A stretch of 64,000 bases of DNA from Bradyrhizobium sp. Ash2021 (GCF_031202265.1 NZ_CP100605.1:310001-374000), one strand, 5' to 3'. Counted from the first letter of the stretch, positions 28,488 to 37,281 are shown. Made by a program: numbers and translations. Notes: generated from the letters alone by a model not told the origin.

Positions 28488-29384
28488 ATGGCCCGCAACG
28501 CGGCGCTGCCGATCCTTACGGCGGAACCCGGCCTCACCCATTATCTTGAGGAAATCCGGCGGTTCCCGATGTTGGAGCGCCAGGAAGAATACATGCTAGC
28601 CAAGCGCTGGCGCGAGCACGGCGATCGCGACGCGGCGCACAAGCTCGTCACCAGCCATCTGCGGCTCGTGACCAAGATCGCCAGGGACTATCGCGGCTAC
28701 GGCCTGCCGATCTCCGAGGCGATCTCCGAGGGCAATGTCGGCCTGATGCAGGCGGTCGAGCGCTTCGAGCCGGAGAAGGGCTTCCGGTTCGCCACCTACG
28801 CCGTGTGGTGGATCAAGGCGGCGATCCAGCAATACATCCTGCGCTCGGGGTCGCTGGTGAAGATGGGCACCACGGCCAACCAGAAGAAGGTGTTCTTCAA
28901 CCTGCGCAAGGCCCAGAGCACAATCTCCATCCTCGACGATGGCGATATGCGGCCGGACCAGGTGAAGATCATCGCCCGGCGGATCGGCGTCACCGCAACG
29001 GACGTGATTTACATGAACCGGCGGCTCGGCGGCGACGCCTCGCTCAACGCCGCGATCCGCGAGGACGGCGAGTGGCAGGACTGGCTGGTGGACGAATCCC
29101 CGGACCAGGAGACGACGCTCGCCGCGCGCGAGGAGTTCGATAACCGCCGCAAGACGCTGTCCGATGCGCTCACCGTGCTCAACAAGCGCGAGCGGCGCAT
29201 CTTCGAGACGCGCCGGCTCGCCGAGGAACAGATCACGCTCGTGGAGCTGGCCGAGGAATTCGGCGTCTCGCGCGAGCGCGTGCGCCAGATCGAGGTGAGC
29301 GCCTTCGAGAAGGTGCAGAACGCATTGAAGCACCGCGTCGCGAGCCCGTGCGCCCTACCGGCCAGCTTCATTGCGCCGTCGTAG
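28488..29384 (+). CDS. rpoH: RpoH-type sigma factor (sigma-32)
   Basis: 298 residues, the length of alphaproteobacterial RpoH. Region 2 has SHLRLVTKIARDYRGYGLPI and FRFATYAVWWIKAAIQQYIL; the RpoH box lies near residues 125-140 (KKVFFNLRKAQ); region 4.2 is LVELAEEFGVSRERVRQIE. The start at 28488 is preferred because a GGAGGG Shine-Dalgarno lies 9 bp upstream; the frame also has a TTG at 28473. Rhizobia often carry several rpoH copies, and this one has a dedicated regulator next to it. Confidence 0.9.
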   Translation: MARNAALPILTAEPGLTHYLEEIRRFPMLERQEEYMLAKRWREHGDRDAAHKLVTSHLRLVTKIARDYRGYGLPISEAISEGNVGLMQAVERFEPEKGFRFATYAVWWIKAAIQQYILRSGSLVKMGTTANQKKVFFNLRKAQSTISILDDGDMRPDQVKIIARRIGVTATDVIYMNRRLGGDASLNAAIREDGEWQDWLVDESPDQETTLAAREEFDNRRKTLSDALTVLNKRERRIFETRRLAEEQITLVELAEEFGVSRERVRQIEVSAFEKVQNALKHRVASPCALPASFIAPS

Positions 29385-29511
29385 ATATGGGACCGTTTTG
29401 GCTCTTGAGAAGCGCCACTTTGGCGGGCCTTGGATTTTATCCATGAATTTCTTGGAACGTATGACCGCTAGGTCCGTTATCCCGGATAGTCCCAAAATTC
29501 GTCAGGAGCGC

Positions 29512-29691
29512 GGTCGGAGAAATCGAAACGATTGCCGAGCCGAAAGACAACCGGATCAGACGCCGCGCTTACGAGATCAGCGAGAGAGCCGGCCCAGATA
29601 GAAGCAAGATCACTGGGAGCAGGCGACATACCAGGTCGAGAACGAACTCGAGGCTGAACAGGATCTCATACAGGGCAACTCAATACAGTAA
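29512..29691 (+). pseudogene. DUF2934-type small protein, frameshifted
   Basis: The first frame reads IRRRAYEISERAG, and the adjacent frame continues with QDHWEQATYQVENELEAEQD and a stop at 29691. DUF2934 proteins have the pattern IRxRAYxIWExxGxPxGxxxxHWxxA, so a one- or two-base change near 29595 has broken the gene. No clear start codon was found. Confidence 0.5.
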
Positions 29692-29734
29692 CCGGTCGGA
29701 CCGCCGATACGTGTGATGATGCGGATTTAGCCAA

Positions 29735-29974
29735 ATGACAAACAAGAAACCGAAGCGCTCGAACCAAAGCAATGCCATCTCAAGGTGGGACGACGAAGGT
29801 GGCGCGCCCAGCGCTGGTGACCGATCGGTCAGAAACCGCTCCACCGGTATCGAGCAGCCCGTTAAGGACGCTGTGGCTCCGACCCACACCGAGGATTGCC
29901 AGTCGAATTCGGACGTCCCGGGAAAGAGCAGATTGGCAGTTCGGGCTGGCGTCCTGCGTAAGAAAGGGCGGTAG
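29735..29974 (+). CDS. small basic hypothetical protein
   Basis: 79 residues: MTNKKPKRSNQSNAISRWDD then EGGAPSAGD, followed by a less conserved-looking tail rich in Arg and Asp. The start region reads like a small protein family known in these bacteria. It could be truncated or extended at the C-terminus. The function is unknown. Confidence 0.4.
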   Translation: MTNKKPKRSNQSNAISRWDDEGGAPSAGDRSVRNRSTGIEQPVKDAVAPTHTEDCQSNSDVPGKSRLAVRAGVLRKKGR

Positions 29975-30093
29975 AGCAACAACGGAACGGCCAATGCTAC
30001 AGATAAGGCCAATGGCGTTGAGACGGCGATGATGCCTGATGTTTTGATCAGGCTCCCGCTCGAAAACCTCCGCATGTATGGAAAGGGCAAGGA

Positions 30094-30669
30094 ATGACAA
30101 ACGTCACCCAGCCGCTCGTCACGCCGCCGCCGAAGGGAATCCTCGATCCGCGCACTGGCCGACCGATTGGTACCGACGATCCCTCGTTCTGGACCCTCAA
30201 CGACGAGCTTGCGGACAAGGGCTTTCTCGTTACCGCGACCGACGAACTGATCACCTGGGCGCGCACCGGCTCGCTGATGTGGATGACGTTCGGACTTGCC
30301 TGCTGCGCGATCGAGATGATGCAGATGTCGATGCCGCGCTACGATGCCGAGCGTTTCGGCTTCGCCCCGCGCGCGTCGCCTCGTCAGTCCGACGTGATGA
30401 TCGTGGCCGGCACGCTCTGCAATAAGATGGCACCTGCTTTACGCAAAGTCTACGACCAGATGCCGGAGCCGCGCTACGTGATCTCCATGGGCTCCTGCGC
30501 CAATGGCGGCGGTTATTATCATTATTCCTATTCGGTCGTGCGCGGTTGCGACCGCATCGTGCCGGTCGACATCTACGTTCCCGGCTGCCCGCCGACCGCG
30601 GAGGCGCTGCTCTACGGAGTCATGCTGTTGCAGAGGAAGATCCGCCGCAGCGGCACCATCGAGCGCTGA
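30094..30669 (+). CDS. nuoB: NADH-quinone oxidoreductase subunit B, orphan copy
   Basis: 191 residues, full length. The four ligands of the terminal 4Fe-4S cluster N2 are in place: Cys 70 and 71 (LACCAIEMM), Cys 135 (GSCANGGG) and Cys 165 ([10 protein letters not shown]). In complex I this subunit passes electrons to quinone together with NuoD. No other nuo gene adjoins, so it must be an extra copy that either replaces the standard subunit under some condition or works with another complex. The nearest candidate partner in this window is the hyf-like operon 10 kb away. Confidence 0.9.
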   Translation: MTNVTQPLVTPPPKGILDPRTGRPIGTDDPSFWTLNDELADKGFLVTATDELITWARTGSLMWMTFGLACCAIEMMQMSMPRYDAERFGFAPRASPRQSDVMIVAGTLCNKMAPALRKVYDQMPEPRYVISMGSCANGGGYYHYSYSVVRGCDRIVPVDIYVPGCPPTAEALLYGVMLLQRKIRRSGTIER

Positions 30670-30745
30670 TTGGCGCGGCCAGTGTGCCAGCGCCGGGCTC
30701 GGTTCGAAGCGTGCGAGGCTGCTTTAGGACCAACTCGGAGCTGCC

Positions 30746-30886
30746 ATGATCGACGGTCTTCGACGGGGCGCCGCGTGCGACCGGATCTGCAGCGTCCGCG
30801 GCTTCGAAACGAAGGTCGAACGCAAACTCCTCGATGCACTTGCAAACCCGCGCAGCGTGAGAGACGGACTGGCCGTCCACACTTGA
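30746..30886 (+). CDS. possible small protein
   Basis: 46 codons from ATG: MIDGLRRGAACDRICSVRGF, then TKVERKLLDALANPRSVRDG. Composition is protein-like and no longer frame competes, but no family was recognised. Confidence 0.25.
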   Translation: MIDGLRRGAACDRICSVRGFETKVERKLLDALANPRSVRDGLAVHT

Positions 30887-31009
30887 TAGGCGCAGAATAG
30901 CGGCTAACCTCTCAGCCACATTAGTCCAAAAACTCGGTCGACTCACGAAAACCTAATTTAGACATGATCCGCTATGCGGCGAATGTAGGCTAAAACGAAG
31001 GAAGCGATT

Positions 31010-31558
31010 ATGCTCCAGGCGGTATCGCGGCTCTTTTCGGAGCTTCCCCTATTTCTTTTGACCGCCGTCGCTACGCATTTGGTCATGTCATTTGCGCAGA
31101 CATTGATGCATTACAAGCTCGGCCACCATCCAATCGGCGGTAAGTTCTTTCGTAGCCATATCAACTTCCATCACACCTACTATTCCAAAGATCATCTCGT
31201 CTCACGGACGTACCGCGGTGACGAAGGCAACAATACACCCTTCTTCTTCATTCCGGTGTTTCTGGTAGGAGCTTGTACATACCTCGTATTGCCCAATGAT
31301 CTCTTCGTGGTTCAGGTAGTTGCATGTGCGGCGTCGTTCTACGCGCACGTCTTTTTCGACAAGGAATACCACGTAGAGGGATCGCGGCTTCAGCGGTTTG
31401 CATGGTTCAGAGGCAAACAGGAACTGCACTTCGTTCATCACCGGCACGCGAACTGCAATTTCGCGGTGATCCATTTCTTCTGGGATAGGATTCTCGGTAC
31501 CTATAGAAGGCCGGATGCTCGGTTTCGTGCCAACAGCGGTCATTCCGCAACCGCGTAG
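31010..31558 (+). CDS. fatty acid hydroxylase/sterol desaturase-family membrane protein
   Basis: 182 residues with about four hydrophobic segments. The di-iron His motifs of the superfamily are present: HYKLGHH near residue 35, FRSHINFHHTYYSKDH near 48-63, YHVE near 122 and HFVHHRHANCNFAVIHFFWD near 139-158, ending in RILGTYRR. It probably inserts oxygen into, or desaturates, a lipid at the membrane. The protein is shorter than many relatives (about 250) but all His clusters are there. It stands alone; the substrate cannot be told. Confidence 0.75.
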   Translation: MLQAVSRLFSELPLFLLTAVATHLVMSFAQTLMHYKLGHHPIGGKFFRSHINFHHTYYSKDHLVSRTYRGDEGNNTPFFFIPVFLVGACTYLVLPNDLFVVQVVACAASFYAHVFFDKEYHVEGSRLQRFAWFRGKQELHFVHHRHANCNFAVIHFFWDRILGTYRRPDARFRANSGHSATA

Positions 31559-31743
31559 ATGAGTGCTGCCCTCACCGGGAAGCGAGGCGGCGCGTCGGGT
31601 GGAGCGGGCGCAAACGCCGCAAGCCATTTGAAGCGCCTCGCCTTTACGTTTTCGGTACACAGGCTTGACCTTGACGCCCGCGCGTCGCAGGTTTCGGGGC
31701 GCCGCGCGCGGCTCGCGCGCCCAACAGGCAGGATCGATCTTTC

Positions 31744-31926
31744 ATGGCATTCGTGCAGTTCACGCAACCGGACGATCAGCCCATCGTCATCAACACGGAT
31801 AGGATCGTGACCGCCACACCGCTGCCCGACGGACAAGGCACGCGCATCACCTTCAACAACGGTGGCCATCAGGACGTGAAGCAACTCATCGCTGACGTGC
31901 TGCGGCAGTTGAACATAAGCGCGTAG
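31744..31926 (+). CDS. small beta-rich hypothetical protein
   Basis: 60 residues: MAFVQFTQPDDQPIVINTDR, then TRITFNNGGHQDVKQLIADV. The arrangement (short strand, polar turn, IxxDRI, FxxG, helix) resembles the small FlbD-like fold. It is a recognisable small family in Bradyrhizobium. The function is unknown. Confidence 0.55.
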   Translation: MAFVQFTQPDDQPIVINTDRIVTATPLPDGQGTRITFNNGGHQDVKQLIADVLRQLNISA

Positions 31927-32000
31927 GCTCAGGACATCGCCGCCTGGGTGCGCACCATTCCGCCGATCAAGTGAGATCGTGCACTTTCTTGAGTGGTGCC

Positions 32001-32032
32001 CAATGTCGCAGATGAGTCATACTGCGACATTG
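32001..32032. repeat. perfect 11-bp inverted repeat
   Basis: CAATGTCGCAG, a 10-base spacer ATGAGTCATA, then CTGCGACATTG. The spacer contains the near-palindrome ATGAGTCAT, giving nested dyad symmetry. No T-run follows. It lies in a 270-bp gene-free stretch and could be a recombinase or regulator binding site. Confidence 0.5.
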
Positions 32033-32197
32033 CCCCGAGTCCGCGTCATGTCCGTTCATCCCCCAGGATGTGAATCGGCGCCATATAGTGACCCCTCCAA
32101 TGTCATGTGGATCAAAGACTTATCGTGCCGATCGGCGTCAGGACCCCGCGCCGATTAACAGATTGAGCAAGTTACGCTGAAAGCAAGCTGTATCGAA

Positions 32198-32590
32198 GTG
32201 ACGGCCAACATGTCGAATAACGCAGGCACCACCGACGTTAAAGCACTCGAAATCCCCTGGATGCCGAATGCCAAGCCTGACGTAACCGGCGTTGAACTTA
32301 CCGAGACAGGTAAACCCGACCAAAAGCTGGTGCAGTCCGTCGTGCGCGCCTACGCATGGCTCCGTGAACTTTCGAACGGTACGCATGCCTCGATTGAAAG
32401 CCTTGCGACAACAGTCAAACTGAACCCGAAGGTGATCCGGCAAGCCCTTAGGCTGGCGTTTCTCGCTCCCGCAACCATGGATTCGATCCTGCAGGGCAAT
32501 CAGCCCGCTCACCTATCATTGAAGAGCATCCCGTTCACGCTGCCCTTGTCGTGGGACCAGCAACAACAGGCATTGGGACTTACCCGCTGA
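32198..32590 (+). CDS. HTH protein resembling the C-terminal module of recombinases
   Basis: 130 residues; ATG at 32210 (MSNNAGTTDV) is an alternative start. The core LVQSVVRAYAWLRELSNGTH, then IESLATTVKLNPKVIRQALR and LAFLAPATMDSILQGNQPAH, is a helix-turn-helix module of the kind that ends some large site-specific recombinases and ParB/KorB-like proteins. Here it is encoded as a stand-alone protein. It ends shortly before IS21-like end repeats, so it may be cargo or debris of a mobile element. Confidence 0.55.
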   Translation: MTANMSNNAGTTDVKALEIPWMPNAKPDVTGVELTETGKPDQKLVQSVVRAYAWLRELSNGTHASIESLATTVKLNPKVIRQALRLAFLAPATMDSILQGNQPAHLSLKSIPFTLPLSWDQQQQALGLTR

Positions 32591-32599
32591 TGTTGCAAC

Positions 32600-32820
32600 A
32601 AAGTTGAGATGTCTCTAGCTCTGCAAAGTTGAAATGTCACTCGGCGGCCTTGCTGGGAGCGTGAGCCGGCGCCGCGGAGACCACGATATCGGAGCGGCGC
32701 CGGGTCCTGCGGAAAGCTTTCGACTTCAATTTGGCGGCTTCAGCCTTTTGCAGGGCACGGTTCTTTAGGAGGCCCGGCTTTTCCCGGTTCGGTAACTCGT
32801 CAGGCTCATAACCTGGAGAG
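32600..32820 (-). pseudogene. remnant of a mobile element with 25-bp spaced repeats
   Basis: AAAGTTGAGATGTC (32600-32613) and AAAGTTGAAATGTC (32625-32638) are direct repeats 25 bp apart, as found at the ends of IS21-type elements. Reading inwards on the minus strand, a frame ending at 32637 gives GYEPDELPNREKPGLLKNRA followed by a basic segment, the tail of an unidentified transposition-related protein. The upstream part is lost. Confidence 0.4.
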
Positions 32821-32983
32821 GCACAGGTTCAAAATCTCAGCCTTGCAGCTACGCCAACCATCTGATATTGCGCAATAAACAGCCAATCGGCGAGTCTCTG
32901 TCACAGCGATATCTTACCCCCGGCCTCAACTCTTAGTTGCTCAACGCAACTGGCAGGAATTAGATTGTCATGCGACACATCCG

Positions 32984-33415
32984 GTGGGGGAATCAGTGCT
33001 CGAAGAAGTTAAAATCGCCGGAGAAGCTAGTTATGGGGCCGAAGGCGAGACGCTTTCAGATCTCCGGCCGATCAACTTTGTTTTCGGATCAAACGGCTCT
33101 GCAAAGACCACAATCTCGCGCATCGTCGGAAACGTAGGCGCGTACCCCGCCTGCCAGGTCACGTGGCGTGGAGGACGTCCGATCGAATGCCTGGCATTCA
33201 ACAGCGACTTCGCGCGAAAAAGCTACGCGACGCAGATGGCGGGAATTTTCACCCTTGGTGAGCAGCAGAATGATGTTTTGCAAAGGGTGGCAGAGCAAAA
33301 AGCCTCTGTGGGCGATTTGCAGCGAGACGTAACTCAGCTTGAGACAACACTCGGGCCGACAGACGGGAGCAGCGGCAAACGGGCTGCCGAATCGGATTTT
33401 CTAACCAATCAATGA
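32984..33415 (+). pseudogene. AAA_13/RloC-like ATPase, N-terminal fragment
   Basis: About 140 residues. A GTG near 32996 gives the usual opening LEEVKIAGEASYG; LSDLRPINFVFGSNGSAKTT carries the Walker A loop and IECLAFNSDFARKSY follows. These are the first elements of the AAA_13 group, to which the RloC and PrrC anticodon nucleases belong (about 600-800 residues). The frame ends after a coiled-coil start, so Walker B and the nuclease are absent. It appears to be the stump of a phage-defence gene. Confidence 0.6.
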
Positions 33416-33465
33416 GGATGCTATTTGCCCTCATAAATTGCGCGGTAACGATGCAATCAAAAAGA

Positions 33466-33488
33466 TGCGGGGCCGAACGGGCCCCGCA
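33466..33488 (-). terminator. intrinsic terminator after the MHS transporter gene
   Basis: Read on the minus strand, TGCGGGGCC, a 5-base loop and GGCCCCGCA are followed by TCTTTTT. The perfect 9-bp GC stem lies 33 bp beyond the transporter stop. Confidence 0.85.
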
Positions 33489-33520
33489 CGCAGCCTATAT
33501 TGCCAGCTTGCCGATAGCGC

Positions 33521-34870
33521 TTATGCGGCGGTGTCGCCCCAGATTTTCATATGGCGTGTCTCCGGCATCAAGAACAGGCTGAGCACCAAGCATACCACCG
33601 GAACAGCGATCGGGTAGATCAGAGCGTAGGCGAGACTTCCCGTTGCCGTGTAGGCCGCCGTGGTGATGAACGGCACCAAGCCGCCGCCCCAGCCGTTGCC
33701 GATCATGTACGGCATGGACACCGCAGTGTAGCGGATGCGGCCGGGGAAGAATTCGGCCAGGAACGCGCCGATCGGCCCGTAGACCATGCCGACGTAGCAG
33801 ACGAGGATCGCGACGATGAAGATCGCGATTGGATAGTTGATATGGCCTGGCTGCGTGACCGCCCCGAGCCAGGTGTACAGCGGATAGTACGTGACCGCCG
33901 CCAAGAAGAAGCCGCCCAAGATCACCGGCTTGCGGCCGATCTTGTCGGACAGCCAGCCGAACAAGACGAGCGACGGGGTGCCGATGACCAGGCCGATTCC
34001 CACGATCCAGGAGGTCGTCAACGTGTCCAACTTGGAAACCGTCTGCAGGTAGAACAGCGCCCAGAACTGGCTGCTGTACCAGACCACGCCCTCGCCTAAT
34101 ACGACAATGGTCGCGATCACCACGTACTTCAAATTGACGGGGTTGAGGAAGGCCTCGCGCCATGGATTCCTGCTGGTCTTCCCCTTGGCCTTGATCTCCG
34201 CGTAGACCGGCGACTCCTCGAAGTTGGCCCGCATGTAGAGGGTGACGAACACCAGCAGGAAGGAGAACAAGAACGGGATGCGCCAAGCCCAGTCATTGAA
34301 TGCGGTCTCGCCGAAATAGCTGCGCGTAACGATGATCACGACGAGCGACAGCACAATCCCGAGTGTGGGCGAGGTCTGCAGCCAGCCGGTATAGTAACCG
34401 CGGTGTTCGTCCGACACGTGCTCGGCGACATAGGTGATGGCGCCGCCGTACGAGCCGCCCAGGCAAAGGCCCTGGAGCATTCGCAAACAGAACAGAATGA
34501 TCGCGGCGCTCAAGCCGATCTGTTCGAAGGTCGGGATCAACCCGATCGCACCCGTACCCAGAGCCATGCCGACGAGCGTCAAGATGAACGTATATTTGCG
34601 GCCGACGCGGTCTCCCATCCAGCCGAACACAAACGCCCCCAACGGACGGACCAGGAACCCGGCGGTGAACAGCGCGATCGTGCTGAGCAGGGCGGCAATG
34701 GCGTTGCTCTTATCGAAGAATTTGACCGACAAGATCGTGGCCAAGCTCCCGAAAATATAAAAGTCATACCACTCGATGACGTTTCCCGCGGCCGCGGCAG
34801 TGATCACGGTCCGAAAGTTCTGCGGAACTCGGGCCGTTTGAGCTGTTTGTCCCATTGCCATTTGAGCCAT
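33521..34870 (-). CDS. MHS-family (metabolite:H+ symporter) MFS transporter
   Basis: 449 residues, 12 transmembrane segments. The N-terminal signature GNVIEWYDFYIFG is diagnostic of the MHS family (KgtP, ShiA, ProP); GWMGDRVGRKYTF and LFGWLSDKIGRKPVI are the two MFS loops, and LRMLQGLCLGGSYGGAI the fourth-helix motif. It imports a small organic acid or related compound by proton symport. The substrate cannot be read from the sequence. It is a single-gene unit with its own terminator; the start at 34870 is preceded by GGAGGAG. Confidence 0.9.
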   Translation of the reverse strand: MAQMAMGQTAQTARVPQNFRTVITAAAAGNVIEWYDFYIFGSLATILSVKFFDKSNAIAALLSTIALFTAGFLVRPLGAFVFGWMGDRVGRKYTFILTLVGMALGTGAIGLIPTFEQIGLSAAIILFCLRMLQGLCLGGSYGGAITYVAEHVSDEHRGYYTGWLQTSPTLGIVLSLVVIIVTRSYFGETAFNDWAWRIPFLFSFLLVFVTLYMRANFEESPVYAEIKAKGKTSRNPWREAFLNPVNLKYVVIATIVVLGEGVVWYSSQFWALFYLQTVSKLDTLTTSWIVGIGLVIGTPSLVLFGWLSDKIGRKPVILGGFFLAAVTYYPLYTWLGAVTQPGHINYPIAIFIVAILVCYVGMVYGPIGAFLAEFFPGRIRYTAVSMPYMIGNGWGGGLVPFITTAAYTATGSLAYALIYPIAVPVVCLVLSLFLMPETRHMKIWGDTAA

Positions 34871-35160
34871 GTGATTCTCCTCCTATTTCAGGGATTCATC
34901 ACTTCGCGGCGGTCGCACTGGACCGCCGCATGGTGAAACGCTTCCTCGCCATTGAGCTTCGCATTTTGTTGAACTGAAGTCGGCCGTGCTGCTCACTGGT
35001 CGACTTAGTCGATGTTGGGTGAGCCATAGGCACAACCCCCCTGCGAAGTACAGCAAATGCCACCGGGTCTGGTCAGCGGTGGCTTATCGTGAGTTTCATG
35101 ACTTCGAGAGCTTTTAGCGGGTATGTTTACCAGTCTATCCCGATAGCCTGTTTTGATCTA

Positions 35161-36402
35161 GTCGTCCGCTTCAATTAATTTGAACGGAGATGGGTTTTGT
35201 GATTCGATTCCGTCGCAACGCGGGCGACGGAGGCAATCATGGCTGCCAAGGAGATTTCGGTAAAGAAGTATGTTGTTCGGCTGAGCGGCGAGGAACGCGA
35301 ACAGCTTGAAGCGCTGATACGGAAAGGCAAAAGCCCGGCGCAGCGGCTGCTGAAGGCGCGGATATTGTTGAAGGCCGATGTCTCGGAAGCCGGCGCAGGT
35401 TGGAGTGACAGCCGGATCATCAAGGCTTTGGACACCAGCGTTTCCATGGTTTACCGGGTGCGAAAGCAATTGGTGGAGGAAGGCTTCGAGGCTGTGTTGA
35501 GCCGCAAGCAGCGGGCGACACCGGGGGTTGCTCGGATTTTTGACGGCGAGAAGGAAGCCAAACTGATTGCCCTGGCTTGTTCCAAGCCGCCCAAGGGACG
35601 CGCGCGCTGGACCCTGCGGCTGTTGGAGAAAAAGGTCGTGGAACTGAAGATTGTCGATCGTGCCAGCGACTCAACGATCGGAAGGACGCTAAAAAAAACA
35701 TTCTCCAGCCCCACCGCCGACAGTGCTGGGTCATTCCGCCGAAGGCCAATACCCGTTCGTAGCCGCCATGGAGGACGTGCTGGCCGTCTACATGCGACCG
35801 CGCGATCCTGATCGTCCGCTGGTGTGCCTGGACGAGACCTCAAAGCAACTGCTCGCCGAAACGCGCCTGCCGATCCCGATGAAACCGGGACGTCCGGCCC
35901 GTTGTGATTACGAGTACGAGCGCAATGGGACCGCCAACCTCTTCATGATGTTTGCGCCGCTCGAAGGCTGGCGCCACGTCAAAGTCACCGATCGTCATAC
36001 CGCCGTGGACTACGCTCACGTCTTGAAAGACTTGGCCGATGTCCACTTCTCAAGCGCCAAGACCATTGTTCTGGTTCAGGACAATCTCAACATCCACAGC
36101 AAGGCGTCACTTTATGAAGCTTTCCCGGCTGCTGAAGCCAGGCGCCTGGTCGAGCGCTTCGAATGGCACTACACCCCAAAGCACGGCAGTTGGCTCGATC
36201 TGGCGGAATCCGAACTCGGCGTCCTGTCGTCCCAGTGCCTCGATCGCCGGATTCCCGACAAACAGACCCTCGTCGAGGAAATCGCTGCTTGGCAACACGA
36301 CCGCAACGCCAACCACACCAAGGCCAATTGGCACTTCTCAACATCCAACGCACGTATCAAACTCAAGCACCTCTACCCCTCAATCTGAATGAATCGGGCG
36401 AC
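35161..36402 (+). mobile_element. IS630-family insertion sequence, complete ends
   Basis: The left end GTCGTCCGCTTCA and the right end (read inwards) GTCGCCCGATTCA form imperfect inverted repeats, each bordered by the TA dinucleotide (35159-35160 and 36403-36404) that IS630/Tc1 elements duplicate. Length is about 1.24 kb. The transposase inside is spread over three frames. Confidence 0.85.
35239..36388 (+). pseudogene. IS630-family transposase, frameshifted
   Basis: Frame 1 (35239 to about 35695) holds the N-terminal helix-turn-helix (SDSRIIKALDTSVSMVYRVR). At an A8 run (about 35691-35698) the sense continues in a second frame, NILQPHRRQCWVIPPKAN, and from about 35750 in a third, FVAAMEDVLAVY, to 36388. 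The DDE residues are in CLDETSKQLL, VQDNLNIHS and the WLDLAESELG region. The A-run shift could be programmed, but the second shift near 35745 is not expected, so the gene is probably dead. Confidence 0.8.
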
Positions 36403-36548
36403 TAGAGACGGGAGACCAAAATCGAACAGAGAGACCGCGACCACGCACAGAGACGGCAAAGGCCGGAATGAGAACGGCGAAATTGCCCGCAAAAGCGGGC
36501 TATTTCTAATCAAAGCCAGATTGCGTGGTTTGGGAAGACTGGATGGTG

Positions 36549-36611
36549 AGGGCTCGAACCTGGGACCCGATGATTAAGAGTCATCTGCTCTACCAACTGA
36601 GCTATGCGCCC
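36549..36611 (-). tRNA. tRNA-Lys(CTT), 3' truncated
   Basis: The minus strand reads GGGCGCATAGCTCAGTTGG, with D-arm, anticodon arm GATGACTCTTAATCATC (anticodon CTT) and T-loop GGTTCGAGCCCT. After CCT the expected GG and the acceptor strand TGCGCCC are replaced by CACCATCC, so the T-stem is incomplete and the acceptor stem cannot form. This is 63 of about 76 nucleotides. It is a tRNA pseudogene, and the break lies close to where integrases normally cut. Confidence 0.85.
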
Positions 36612-36629
36612 GGAACCAGGTCCGGAAAG

Positions 36630-36950
36630 CCTCCGGAGATCGCCGAGGCGGCCGTGGTTCCAGCTCGCGATGAGTTCAAAGGCAAGGTCCCTGACCTCTA
36701 TGTGTCGTTAAAACCCGGGCTCACCCCAAACGAGGGTATCCGCAAACGCGTGGAAGACTCCGTGATCCGCGAGATCGGGCCGATTGCCCGTCCGCGCCGT
36801 GTGGTGATCGTTCCCGATATGCCAAAGACTCGCTCCGGCAAGATCATGCGCCGCGTCCTCGGGGCGATTTCGAACAACGAGGATGCCGGCGACATCTCGA
36901 CGTTGGCAAATCCTGAAGTCGTCGATGAGATCCGGAAGATCAAGGCCTAG
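36630..36950 (+). pseudogene. acs: acetyl-CoA synthetase, C-terminal fragment
   Basis: About 107 residues with the C-terminal domain of Acs: EIAEAAVVPARDEFKGKVPD, then PIARPRRVVIVPDMPKTRSG with KIMRR (the acetylatable catalytic Lys is in KTRSGKIMRR). The large N-terminal adenylation domain is absent; the frame upstream runs into the tRNA remnant. The natural stop at 36950 is kept. Confidence 0.85.
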
Positions 36951-37059
36951 GCCGAGGTCGTAGAATGTTGTCCTGAGAGAACGATCATTCGGAGCAGGGA
37001 GAAGCAATCAACTCCTGGAAAGATGGAGGACCGACAAAATTGTCGAACGCATCCGATCA

Positions 37060-37281
37060 TTGTTAGCGAGGTTCTCGGAGAACGAAGAGACTGTGCGCCA
37101 GCTAGTGGCGACAGACGCCAGCTTTGACGCGCTATGTGACAAATACCGCGAGGTTATCGGGCGCCTCAATCGCCTCGAGCGCCTCGATGATCTCGAAGCG
37201 GAGGTCGGGCGGCTCAAGGAGCGGAGAGCTGGGCTGGAGGAAGAGCTGCTGATGCGCATCGAGGGATATCAGCCACAATAG
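37060..37281 (+). CDS. small coiled-coil protein, possibly DUF465/YdcH-like
   Basis: 73 residues from TTG, or a few more if translation starts upstream at about 37040 (KIVERIRSLLARF continues the helix). FDALCDKYREVIGRLNRLER, then LEAEVGRLKERRAGLEEELL, forms a long helical hairpin of the YdcH type. It is preceded by GGAGGA at about 37025. The function is unknown. Confidence 0.5.
   Translation: MLARFSENEETVRQLVATDASFDALCDKYREVIGRLNRLERLDDLEAEVGRLKERRAGLEEELLMRIEGYQPQ

Noticed and set aside
28596..29333. 245-codon minus-strand frame opposite rpoH
   Set aside because: Antisense shadow; the sigma-factor frame carries all conserved regions.
33551..34099. Plus-strand frame opposite the MHS transporter
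   Set aside because: Arg/Asp/His-rich antisense of transmembrane helices, a usual artefact.
36411..36540. Terminator-like hairpin CCCGC-AAAA-GCGGG near 36489
   Set aside because: The stem is only five to six base pairs and no proper T-run follows on either strand.
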